Positions 33,701 through 41,508 of a stretch of DNA of 64,000 nt are shown here, one piece after another. The notes beneath the pieces were generated by a model that was not told the DNA's origin, did not search any database, and worked only from the letters and a program-made list of their open reading frames with translations. The stretch lies in the NCBI GenBank assembly GCA_019744815.1, contig JAIEUA010000009.1:62001-126000 (forward strand). Reading direction: 5' to 3'. The stretch comes from Phycisphaerales bacterium. GTDB taxonomy: Bacteria; Planctomycetota; Phycisphaerae; Phycisphaerales; UBA1924. The position numbers were made by a program, and so were the translations under genes. Numbering within the stretch: the stretch's first letter is position 1; every line of letters begins with the position of its first letter.

Positions 33701-35668
33701 GTGAACCGGTTCCGACGACATGCTTGGCAGTACGCGCTCCTGGTCAGCACTCTGGCGGTGCTGACGCTGCTGCTGCTCTATCCGATCTTCCTGACCGTGG
33801 CGGGCGCGTTCGAGAAACAGCCCGGTGGCGGGCTGTCGGGGAGCGGCGCGTTCCTGTCGAACCTGACGCTCGATCACTTCCGGCTGCTGTGGGAGAACCC
33901 GAACTTCTTCCGGGCGATCGGCAACTCCGCGCTGCTGGCGGTCACGACGACGGTGGTCGCGACGGCGATCGCGCTGCCCTTGGCGCTGTTGGCGTCGAGC
34001 TACAAGTTCCCGCTGAAGACGTTCTTTAACGCGGCGGTGCTGGTGCCGATGATCCTGCCGCCGTTTGTCGGGGCGATCGGTGTGCGGGCGATCCTGGGGC
34101 GGGAGGGTGCGCTGAACGCGCTCTTCGGCTCCGACTTCGACATCCTCGGCAACGCCAAGTTCTGGGGCGTGGTGGGCGTGCAGGCGCTGTCGCTCTATCC
34201 GATCGTGTTCCTGAACACGACTGCGGCTCTGGCAAACCTCGACCCCGCGCTGGATGAAGCGGCAGAGAACCTCGGCGCGGGCTGGTGGCGGCGGTTCTTC
34301 AAGATCACGCTGCCGCTGGTGCGCCCGGGCATCTTTGCGGGCGCGACGATCGTGTTCATCTGGGCGTTCACCGAGCTGGGCACGCCCCTGATGTTCGATT
34401 ACTACGCGGTGACCAGCGTGCAGATTTTCTACGGCCTCAAACAGGTCGAGACCAGCGCGGAGCCGTACGCCCTCACGCTCGTCATGCTCGGCATGGCGAT
34501 CGTGATGTACGTGCTGGGCAAGTACTTCTTCGGCCGCTCCGGCTACGCGATGTACAGCAAGGCGAGCCGCGCCGGCGGGGAGAAGGAACTCGTCGGCTGG
34601 CGGGGCTGGCTGGCGAGCCTGTGCTTTGCGGCAGTGTTCCTGCTGGCGATTCTGCCGCACGTGGGCGTGGTGCTGACGAGCTTCACCGTGCCGGGGCAGT
34701 GGTACGACAGCGTGCTGCCGACGTCGTGGACAACCTCGCACTATCGCGAGGCGCTGACGGCCCGCGACTCGTTCGGCGCGATCGTGAACTCGCTGAAGCT
34801 CTCCGCGGCGGCGATGCTGATCACGATGGTCGCGGGCGTGGTGATCGCGTACCTGATCGTGCGGACGCAGGTGAAGGGGCGTGGTCTGCTCGATGCACTG
34901 TGCATGCTGCCGCTGGCGGTGCCGGGACTGGTGATGGCTTTCGGTTACGTCGCGATGAGCCTGCGCTGGCCGTTCGCAGGAGATCCGATCGCGCTCCCCT
35001 TCGGCATGTTCCAGGTCGTGAACTTCTCGGTTGGCTGTCTCGCCGGATTGATAACCTGGGTTCTTTCGTCGTCGGCGATGTCGAGCGTCGACGCTCGACG
35101 CCGACCCGCTCTGGTGATTTCTTGCGTGATTGGGCTTGCTGCCGGCGTGCTATGCGCGTATCGAGCGTGGCCTTTCTTTGGGCTGAGCGACCCCATCACA
35201 ATCACTCCCTTCATGTCAGCATTCCGCATTTTGTCCGCCGAACCCAACCCGGTGCCGCTCTTGATCGCCGCGTACGCCATCCGCCGACTTCCCTACATCG
35301 TCCGCTCCACCGTCGCCGGCCTCGAACAGACCAGCGGCGAGCTCGAAGAGGCGGCGATGAATCTGGGCGCCTCTCGCTTCACAGCGGTGCGACGGGTGAT
35401 CGTGCCCTTGATCATGGCGAACCTGATCGCCGGCGGCATGCTGGTCTTCAGCTTCTCGATGCTGGAAGTGTCGGACTCCATGCTCTTGGCCCAGCAGAAG
35501 CACCAGTTCCCGCTGACCAAGGCCATCTTTGCATTCACTGAGCGTCTGGGCGACGGTGTCTACATCGCCAGCGCGATGGGCGTGTGGGGCATGGCCCTCC
35601 TGACCGTGACGCTTTTCGGCGCGAGCGTGCTCCTGGGCAAGAAGCTCGGATCGATCTTCAGGGTGTAG
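33701..35668 (+). CDS. Iron-type ABC transporter permease with two fused domains
   Basis: 655 residues from a GTG at 33701. About twelve membrane spans form two BPD_transp_1 domains: the first with the coupling-helix motif 'EAAENLGAGWWRRFFKITLPLVRPGI' (about 185-210), the second with 'EEAAMNLGASRFTAVRRVIVPLIMANLIAGG' (about 560-590). This fused layout is typical of FbpB/SfuB-like permeases for Fe3+ and related ligands. Between the halves, near 'SSVDARRRPALVISCVIGLAAGVLCAYRAWPFFGL' (about 465-500), there is an extra hydrophobic insertion not expected in FbpB. The binding protein is at 27346. Its 3' end overlaps the convergent GT87 gene by 11 bp. Confidence 0.9.
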   Translation: MNRFRRHAWQYALLVSTLAVLTLLLLYPIFLTVAGAFEKQPGGGLSGSGAFLSNLTLDHFRLLWENPNFFRAIGNSALLAVTTTVVATAIALPLALLASSYKFPLKTFFNAAVLVPMILPPFVGAIGVRAILGREGALNALFGSDFDILGNAKFWGVVGVQALSLYPIVFLNTTAALANLDPALDEAAENLGAGWWRRFFKITLPLVRPGIFAGATIVFIWAFTELGTPLMFDYYAVTSVQIFYGLKQVETSAEPYALTLVMLGMAIVMYVLGKYFFGRSGYAMYSKASRAGGEKELVGWRGWLASLCFAAVFLLAILPHVGVVLTSFTVPGQWYDSVLPTSWTTSHYREALTARDSFGAIVNSLKLSAAAMLITMVAGVVIAYLIVRTQVKGRGLLDALCMLPLAVPGLVMAFGYVAMSLRWPFAGDPIALPFGMFQVVNFSVGCLAGLITWVLSSSAMSSVDARRRPALVISCVIGLAAGVLCAYRAWPFFGLSDPITITPFMSAFRILSAEPNPVPLLIAAYAIRRLPYIVRSTVAGLEQTSGELEEAAMNLGASRFTAVRRVIVPLIMANLIAGGMLVFSFSMLEVSDSMLLAQQKHQFPLTKAIFAFTERLGDGVYIASAMGVWGMALLTVTLFGASVLLGKKLGSIFRV

Positions 35669-37067
35669 CGGCCCGCTGCGTCGGGGTCGACTCGAAGACC
35701 GCGGCCACACCCAACAGCCACGCGATCACGAGGCAGCTGCACAGTCCCGCGACTTCCTGCCACCACTGCCTCAGCTCGCGAGTCGCCTCGCTGGCGGGCG
35801 GGAAGATGATCCCGAACCACATGACCGCAAGCCCGGCAAGGCCCAGCCAGCGGGCTCTGGGCGTGCGGGCGCCGATGATCGTGCCGGCGAGCAGGAAGGC
35901 GAGCGGCAACATCTGCACGATGAACCGGGCGTTGGTCTGCGGGCTGAACGCCATCGCGATGGTGATGAGCCCGACGAACTCGACGAGCATCAGGTGAGGG
36001 CGGCTCAGCTCGCGGCGACCAAACCGGGCGATCCACATCGGCTGTCGGAACGCGGCGTAGATGACTTGCGTGAGGGCGTAGGTGACGAGCAGCAACAGGC
36101 CAGCGAAGATCGGGCCGAGGATCGGCTTGCTCATGCCGTCAGCGACGCGGACGCACGCGGTCGTGATGGAGATGCCGAAGGTCCGGGCATTCATCAGCCG
36201 GGCCTTGCCCTCGACGCGCACGCCGCTGGCGTCGGTGGCTTGCACCAGCCCGGCGAGGGCCCCGCGCCAGAGGAAGGCCATCTTCTCCCAGCCGATGAAA
36301 AGGGCGGGGAGCAGAGCCCAAAAGAGCGTGCCCAGCACAATGCCCAGCGCCAGCTTCCAGTGCCCGCGGAGCAAGAAGTACGGCAGCGTGATGAGCGCGA
36401 GATACTTGAGGTTGATGGACGAGCCGAGGGCCAGGCCAACCGCGAGAGCGATGAAGAATGTCGGATGTCGGATAGCGGATGGCGGATGTGAAGCAGGCAA
36501 TGCCGGGTTCGTTCCATCCGACATCCGCGCCAGCCCCCAGAGCCCGACGACCCAGGCGAACAGCATGGCCGAGTTGACCTGCTGCATCTTGAAGTCGCTG
36601 AGGATCTTGTCGGCTAGGACGATCGTGCCGATCGCGGTGATGACCGGGGCGGCGTGCATCGAGAGGCCGAGCAGCCGGGTGACAGCCCGGCCGCCGAGCC
36701 AGGCGCTGGAAGCGAAGAAGGCGGTGTTGATGAGCATCCAGATGATGCCCGAGGTCTCGATACCCAGCCGCGCAAACGGGAGCATGAGCGTCACCAGCAT
36801 GGGCGGGTAGATGTACCCCATCTTGCCGGCCTTGAAGACGTCGCGCCCGTTGGCCAGCGAATCGGCGGCGTCGAAGAACTCGTAAAAATCGCGGAAGCGC
36901 TCGTCGAGCACGCGGTCGCTGGTCATCATCCGATAGCAGGAGATCGCACCCCAGAGGATGATGCCAAAGGTGATGGCGTGGGCGATGCGGCGAGTGTGGA
37001 TGGAGGACCACCAGGGCGACGCGCCTGGAGTTTCCTGCGATGGTTGTGGTGTCGATTGATCGTTCAA
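35658..37067 (-). CDS. GT87-like (DUF2029) polytopic membrane protein
   Basis: 469 residues with about ten membrane helices. The start 'DERFRDFYEFFDAADSLANGRDVFKAGKMGYIYPPMLVTLMLPFARLG' carries the early Asp-rich loop and 'YPP' motif of DUF2029/GT87 mannosyl- or arabinosyltransferases that use polyprenyl-phosphate sugars outside the membrane. Around residues 178-200 the protein reads 'SDGTNPALPASHPPSAIRHPTFF'; this is encoded by a GGATGTCGGATAGCGGATGG repeat tract also found at 44255-44290, so a repeat has been absorbed into a loop. Acceptor unknown. Confidence 0.8.
   Translation of the reverse strand: MNDQSTPQPSQETPGASPWWSSIHTRRIAHAITFGIILWGAISCYRMMTSDRVLDERFRDFYEFFDAADSLANGRDVFKAGKMGYIYPPMLVTLMLPFARLGIETSGIIWMLINTAFFASSAWLGGRAVTRLLGLSMHAAPVITAIGTIVLADKILSDFKMQQVNSAMLFAWVVGLWGLARMSDGTNPALPASHPPSAIRHPTFFIALAVGLALGSSINLKYLALITLPYFLLRGHWKLALGIVLGTLFWALLPALFIGWEKMAFLWRGALAGLVQATDASGVRVEGKARLMNARTFGISITTACVRVADGMSKPILGPIFAGLLLLVTYALTQVIYAAFRQPMWIARFGRRELSRPHLMLVEFVGLITIAMAFSPQTNARFIVQMLPLAFLLAGTIIGARTPRARWLGLAGLAVMWFGIIFPPASEATRELRQWWQEVAGLCSCLVIAWLLGVAAVFESTPTQRAATP
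36457..36535. repeat. GGATGTCGGAT repeat tract inside the GT87 gene
   Basis: Short words GGATGTCGGAT, AGCGGATGG and CGGATG in tandem, closed by the reverse complement CATCCGACATCCG at 36516-36528. Related tract at 44255-44290 upstream of ptsI. In frame within the host gene. Confidence 0.7.
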
Positions 37068-37249
37068 CGCGACGGCCTCGTGTATGGCATGTCTTTGGAT
37101 CGGTCCCCCTCCCTGAGGGAGGGGCTAGGGGTGGGTTGGTTTGAATCCGATATCGGCGCTCGAACACGAATGCAAGGGACCAAGATAGAGAGCAAACCCA
37201 CCCCCCTGCCCCCTCCTTCGGGGAGGGGGTGTGGCGAACGCTCCGATTC
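37068..37249. repeat. GGGAGGGG palindromic repeat pair, family C
   Basis: The gap between the GT87 and ABC exporter genes consists of two hairpin-capable CCCTCC...GGAGGGG units (about 37104-37125 and 37205-37228) with GGGGTGGG and CCCACCCC arms that make them a larger inverted pair. Related units lie at 39188-39224, 39330-39352, 44323-44342 and 62799-62822. Confidence 0.65.
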
Positions 37250-39130
37250 CTACGCCGTCGCCAGCTCGCTCCCCACAAGCTGCGTCCGCACCAACCGCTG
37301 ATACACCGCGCAGCGACCGAGCAGCTCCCCATGCCGCCCGATGTCCACGATCTTGCCTTGATCCATCACCACAATCCGATCGGCCTGCACCACCGTGCTC
37401 AGCCGGTGGGCCACGATCAAGCACGTGCGGCCTTTGGTGAAGTCGGTGATCGCCTCGCCGATCAGGTGCTCGCTCTCGGCGTCGATCATGCTCGTGGCTT
37501 CGTCGAGAATCAGGATCGCCGGATTCCGCAGGATCGCCCGCGCGATCGCGAGCCGCTGACGCTGGCCGCCCGACAAACTCAACCCCTGCTCCGCAATCGG
37601 CGTGTCCAGCCCCAGCGGCAGCCGCTCGATGAACTCGAGGGCCCGCGACTTCCGTGCCGCGTCGAGGATCTCAACGTCGTTCGCATCGGTCGAGCCGTAG
37701 GCGATGTTCTGCCGGATCGTGCCGCTGAAGAGCACGGTCTCCTGCGTCACCACGCCGATCTGCCGCCGCAGCGAACGCACCGAGAAGTCGCGGATGTTCT
37801 GCCCGTCGATGAGCAGCATCCCCGCGTCGGGGTCGTACAGCCGGGGCACCAGCGAGAGCAAGCTCGTCTTGCCGCAGCCGTTGGGCCCGACGAAGGCGAC
37901 GGTCTCACCGTGGGCGATGTTGAGCGAGATGTCCTCGACCGCGGGCTTGGGCTGCGACGCGTACTGGAGCGTGACGCCCTTGAACTCGATCGACCGCGCG
38001 TGCCGCGGCAATCGGGCGAGCTTGTGCCCGTGCCCGGGCTCGGGTTGCGACGCCAGCAGCTCGGTCAACCGGTCGGCCGCTGCCGCACCGATCTGGATGT
38101 CGGTGATGATGCCGGTCAAGGGCTTGAGCGCACCGCCCGCGACGCCCAGGCCGCCCAGCGCGACGAGGAACGTGCCCGGTTCGACCGCGTTGTCGATCAT
38201 CGCCTTGATGGCGATGAGGGCCAGCGTTCCCAGGGCGATGATCGCGATGGCCTCGGTGAGCGGGCTCGCCAGGGCCCGCGCCGTGCGCACGCGGTTGAGC
38301 TCCCGCAGCATCTGCTTGTTGGCGCGGTGGAAGCGGCCTTCCTCGATCCTCTCGGCCGTGTGCACCTTGACCACCCGCATGCCCTGCAGCGCCTCGGTAG
38401 AGACCCGCAGCAAGTCGCTGTGACTGCGCAGCGCCTGCTTGGACGCCTTGCGGATCCGCCGCGACAGCACCCGGATCACCACCGCGATCACGCCGCCCGC
38501 GATCAACGCGATGAACGCAAGCCGCCAGTCGAGGATCACCGCCACCACCACCGCCGCCACCGCCTTGGTCGTTTCAGCGAGGCCCTTGCCCAACAGGCTG
38601 TTGAGCGCCCCGCCCAGCGACCCGGTGTCGTTCACGACCCGGCTCACCAGATCGGTCGCCCCGTTGCCCGCCGAGATCACATCCCGCAGCGGGCGCTTGA
38701 GCACCCGCCGGAAGGACTCACGCCGCACCTCGGTCACCACACGGTTCACCAATGTCTGCGACAGATACGCGTGCAGGAAGCTCGCCGCGGCACCCAGCAC
38801 CGTGAGAACGCCCAAGCCCACGAAGATCCACAGGGCCGCGGCATACGCGCCCCGCGGGAGCGCCTCGATGACCGAATCGGGGATGACCTGAGGAATCATC
38901 GGTGCCCGCTCGGCCACTCGCTCGTTGATCTGTCGAGCCAAGATCGGCAGATCGCGGATCTTCGGGTCATCGCGGTTGGACGCCGCGTAGACCACGTTCT
39001 GCAAGACCGGCACCACGGCGAGCATCGCGGTGCCGACGCCCAACGCCGAGAAGAACGCCAGCACCAGAGCTCCGAACAGAGCCGCCGGGTACCGCGTCAT
39101 CCGCTTGGCAAAGGCAAAGAAGTTCCGCAT
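37250..39130 (-). CDS. ABC exporter, fused membrane and ATPase domains (MsbA-like)
   Basis: 626 residues, one half-transporter. Membrane domain about 1-340 with six helices and a long periplasmic loop (residues 40-85) before helix 2. ATPase domain from 370: Walker A GPNGCGKTS, Q-loop 'IGVVTQETVLFSGTIRQNI', signature LSGGQRQR, Walker B AILILDEATS, H-loop 'CLIVAHRLST'. It works as a dimer, likely flipping lipid or glycolipid. The sequence does not settle the substrate. Flanked on both sides by family C repeats. Confidence 0.92.
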   Translation of the reverse strand: MRNFFAFAKRMTRYPAALFGALVLAFFSALGVGTAMLAVVPVLQNVVYAASNRDDPKIRDLPILARQINERVAERAPMIPQVIPDSVIEALPRGAYAAALWIFVGLGVLTVLGAAASFLHAYLSQTLVNRVVTEVRRESFRRVLKRPLRDVISAGNGATDLVSRVVNDTGSLGGALNSLLGKGLAETTKAVAAVVVAVILDWRLAFIALIAGGVIAVVIRVLSRRIRKASKQALRSHSDLLRVSTEALQGMRVVKVHTAERIEEGRFHRANKQMLRELNRVRTARALASPLTEAIAIIALGTLALIAIKAMIDNAVEPGTFLVALGGLGVAGGALKPLTGIITDIQIGAAAADRLTELLASQPEPGHGHKLARLPRHARSIEFKGVTLQYASQPKPAVEDISLNIAHGETVAFVGPNGCGKTSLLSLVPRLYDPDAGMLLIDGQNIRDFSVRSLRRQIGVVTQETVLFSGTIRQNIAYGSTDANDVEILDAARKSRALEFIERLPLGLDTPIAEQGLSLSGGQRQRLAIARAILRNPAILILDEATSMIDAESEHLIGEAITDFTKGRTCLIVAHRLSTVVQADRIVVMDQGKIVDIGRHGELLGRCAVYQRLVRTQLVGSELATA

Positions 39131-39187
39131 CGGGGAAGGATGAGTTTAGGTCGGACGCGGGGGCGTCCCGGTTCGGTCCAGTCACGC

Positions 39188-39365
39188 TCGCCGCGCCTCC
39201 TCTCCCCGCCTGCGGGGAGAGGACGATTCGACGCGAAGCGTCGAATTAGGTGCGGGGACCGCTGGCACCTGCACGCTGCGACGCTCGAACGCCCATTGCC
39301 CCTCCCCGGCCTCGCCAAGCCTCGACCACCCCTCCCCGCTGCGCGGAGAGGGGAAGCGCGCGGCC
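39188..39365. repeat. Family C and related repeats upstream of the NDUFA9-like gene
   Basis: CCTCTCCCCGCCTGCGGGGAGAGG at 39188-39224 forms a hairpin, followed by GATTCGACGC-GAAGC-GTCGAATT (39228-39247), and a further CCCTCCCCGCTGCGCGGAGAGGGG near 39330-39352. The 260-bp gap between the divergent ABC exporter and reductase genes is mostly these repeats. Confidence 0.65.
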
Positions 39366-39390
39366 TCCACCCCGACAACAATCCCCCCGC

Positions 39391-40386
39391 ATGACCACCA
39401 TCAAGACCGTCGCTGTCACTGGGGCCACCGGGTTTGTCGGCCGCGCCATCGTCGCCGAGCTGTTGAAGCAGGGCTACAACGTCCGCGCGCTCGTCCGCAG
39501 CCGCGTCAAGGCCCGCGAGGTGCTGCCCCGCCCCACGCCGAACGCCGCCACTCTCACCCTCGTCGAGGGCGACATCCACGACGACCGCTCGCCCGCCGAG
39601 CTGGTCGCTGGGGCGCAGGCCTGCATCCATCTCATCGGCATCATCCGCGAAGAGCGCGGCGGCGTCACCTTCCACCGCATGCACGTTGCCTCGACGCGCG
39701 TCATCACCGAGGCCTGCAAGGCCGCGGGCGTGAACCGCTATCTCCAGATGTCGGCCCTGGGCGTGCGCGACGACGCCGACTGCGCGTACCGCACCACCAA
39801 GTGGGACGCCGAGCAGATCGTCCGCCGCAGCGGGCTCGATTGGACCATCTTCCGCCCGGGTCTGATCCACGGCCCGGGGAGCAGCTTCCTGGAGATGGCG
39901 GCTCGGTGGTGCAAGGGCGAGGCCCCGCCGTACTTCTTCCTGCCGTACTTCCGCGGCGGTCAGGAGGACACCAGCGTGCCCCTGGGCGGCGTGAACTACC
40001 GCGACCCGGTGGTGCAGCCGGTCGCCGTCGATGATGTGGCGTCGGCGTTCGTCCGGGCGCTGTCGCGCGAGCAGTCTGTGGGCGAGACCTACAACCTGGT
40101 GGGCAGCGAGCAGCTGACCTGGCCGCAGATGCTGGTCGAGCTGCGCGACAACATCCACGGCGCCAACACCAACCTCCAGCCCTGGGGCGTGCCGGCGGAT
40201 CTGGCCGCGCTGCAGGCGCTGGGCGCGTCGTACGTGGGGCTCGGCGGGCTCCTGCCCTTCGACCACGGCATGGCGGTCATGGGCGGACAGGACAGCGTGT
40301 CCGAGACCAAGAAGGTGGAGTCGCACCTCGAGCTGAAGGCGCGGCCGTTCCGGGCGAGCTTCCGGGCGTACGCCGGTACGCTGTGA
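39391..40386 (+). CDS. NAD(P)-binding reductase, NDUFA9-like atypical SDR
   Basis: 331 residues. The Rossmann motif 'VAVTGATGFVGRAIVAELLKQGYNVRALVRS' opens the protein; 'YRTTKWDAEQIVRRSGLDWTIFRPGLIHGPG' is the hallmark of complex I NDUFA9-like atypical SDRs, and 'NYRDPVVQPVAVDDVASAFVRAL' supports it. Such proteins bind NAD(P)H; many free-standing bacterial copies have no assigned reaction. Not near respiratory genes here. Confidence 0.85.
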   Translation: MTTIKTVAVTGATGFVGRAIVAELLKQGYNVRALVRSRVKAREVLPRPTPNAATLTLVEGDIHDDRSPAELVAGAQACIHLIGIIREERGGVTFHRMHVASTRVITEACKAAGVNRYLQMSALGVRDDADCAYRTTKWDAEQIVRRSGLDWTIFRPGLIHGPGSSFLEMAARWCKGEAPPYFFLPYFRGGQEDTSVPLGGVNYRDPVVQPVAVDDVASAFVRALSREQSVGETYNLVGSEQLTWPQMLVELRDNIHGANTNLQPWGVPADLAALQALGASYVGLGGLLPFDHGMAVMGGQDSVSETKKVESHLELKARPFRASFRAYAGTL

Positions 40387-40860
40387 GGCACCGCCCCCAC
40401 AGGGAGAGCAGAGGCCGGCGACGGCCTGGCGCTGCGCAACGGGCTGGACTTCGCGCTGACCGATGCGACCGTGGAACTCGCGGCGATGGGCATCGACGGA
40501 AGCGTGGTGAAGCGGTACTACTTCCTGCCTCATTGGAAGCCGGGTGAGCAGGTGCTCCCGCGGGCTTCGGCGGAGCTTCGCGGCGTGGGATTCCGCGGCA
40601 CGGTCAAGGGCAAGGTCAAGGGCAAGGTAAAGGGCAAGCTGCGGGTGCTGGCGAACGAGTGGTCTTCGGAAGAGCTCGGGTTTGTCATCCCGATCGACAC
40701 GGTGGCCGCGGTGCGCCGGATGATCGGTCCGCTCTCCAAGAGGGTCACCAAGCAATCCATCGCCGGTCTCAGAAAGGCCAGCAGCCTCGCCGGCGACAAC
40801 CGCGAGCTGCGCCTGGAGATCAACGAACTGTTCACGCACACGCTGCAGGGGATCCTGTGA
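40387..40860 (+). CDS. Hypothetical protein, start uncertain, possibly truncated
   Basis: The reading frame is open from 40387 right after the reductase gene, but the first usual start is a GTG at 40471 (129 residues). The upstream codons (GDGLALRNGLDFALTDATVEL) look like coding sequence, so the true start may be lost or non-standard, or this may be a fragment. The body has a KGKVKGKVKGK tract encoded by 12-bp near-tandem repeats and ends in a basic helix. I do not recognise a family. Confidence 0.4.
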   Translation, partial: GTAPTGRAEAGDGLALRNGLDFALTDATVELAAMGIDGSVVKRYYFLPHWKPGEQVLPRASAELRGVGFRGTVKGKVKGKVKGKLRVLANEWSSEELGFVIPIDTVAAVRRMIGPLSKRVTKQSIAGLRKASSLAGDNRELRLEINELFTHTLQGIL

Positions 40861-40934
40861 GACCGCCATCGGAGAGTGTCGTCGCGCCGCGTCCTCGGAA
40901 CCTTCATCCCAATTCTTGCATTGTGACGCCGCTG

Positions 40935-41198
40935 CTACTTGGGCGGCGTTTCTTTCTTGTCGCCCGGCGTCGGCTGATCGTGCTTGTCGGAAGGCTTGTC
41001 GTCGGGCTTGTCCGGCGGCTTCTCTCCGCGGCCCTCGATGCGTCGCACACCCTCTGGGTCGAGCGCCACGACGAGGGCGCGGACCTTGGACGCAACCCAA
41101 AAGACCGCGAGCGCGAGCAGCAGAATGATGGCGATGACGACGACGAGCTCGATGAGCGTCAGTCCGCGGCGGGGAAAATGACGATGTGGCACTTTCAC
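40935..41198 (-). CDS. Short prepilin-type N-terminal cleavage/methylation protein
   Basis: 87 residues from a GTG at 41198. 'RRGLTLIELVVVIAIILLLALAVFW' is a class III signal with the +5 Glu. After the helix comes only a short polar tail rich in Lys, Pro and Asp (KPPDKPDDKPSDKHDQP), with no globular domain. It would be an inner-membrane peptide after processing; a minor pseudopilin or a decayed one are both possible. Two tiny reading frames lie tightly upstream on the same strand. Confidence 0.75.
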   Translation of the reverse strand: MKVPHRHFPRRGLTLIELVVVIAIILLLALAVFWVASKVRALVVALDPEGVRRIEGRGEKPPDKPDDKPSDKHDQPTPGDKKETPPK

Positions 41199-41204
41199 CC
41201 TCGC

Positions 41205-41300
41205 TCACACCGATCTCACGAGATCTTGACCATCGAGTACCGGCAATCCCGTTCGTCTCGCCGAAAAGATGCCGCGCAAGAACTCCGCAGCGATACTCAT
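41205..41300 (-). CDS. Candidate 31-residue small protein
   Basis: ATG at 41300 overlaps the stop of a 28-codon frame (ATGA), and its own stop is 6 bp before the pseudopilin start. It begins MSIAAEFLRGIFSARRTGL and reads as an amphipathic helix. Kept only because of the ordered start-stop overlaps; it may be chance. Confidence 0.3.
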   Translation of the reverse strand: MSIAAEFLRGIFSARRTGLPVLDGQDLVRSV

Positions 41301-41383
41301 CGCTTGCGCCGCACCCGCGGGAGCCACAGCTTGGTACGCGTCTCCATAAATTGCGGTTCCATACCACCACAAACCGCTTGCAT
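41297..41383 (-). CDS. Candidate 28-residue small basic protein
   Basis: ATG at 41383 follows a perfect AGGAGG (41390-41395) by 6 bp, the best ribosome site in the neighbourhood. The product (MQAVCGGMEPQFMETRTK, then a basic end) is 28 residues. It could be a leader peptide for the downstream pseudopilin or a spurious frame. Confidence 0.3.
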   Translation of the reverse strand: MQAVCGGMEPQFMETRTKLWLPRVRRKR

Positions 41384-41508
41384 TCCACGCCTCCTGACCC
41401 GAAACTCTCTTTCGCGGATCCGGCTTCTCTCGTCCTTGTGCGACTCCCGTTCGAGGAGTCCGGGACGCAACCGGGGTCGTCGACTCGCGGGGTTTTTGGA
41501 GGGGTCGT

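Noticed and set aside
40612..40645. GGCAAGGTCAAG tandem as a CRISPR or minisatellite
   Set aside because: Only about three 12-bp units, coding for KGKV in frame; no spacers.
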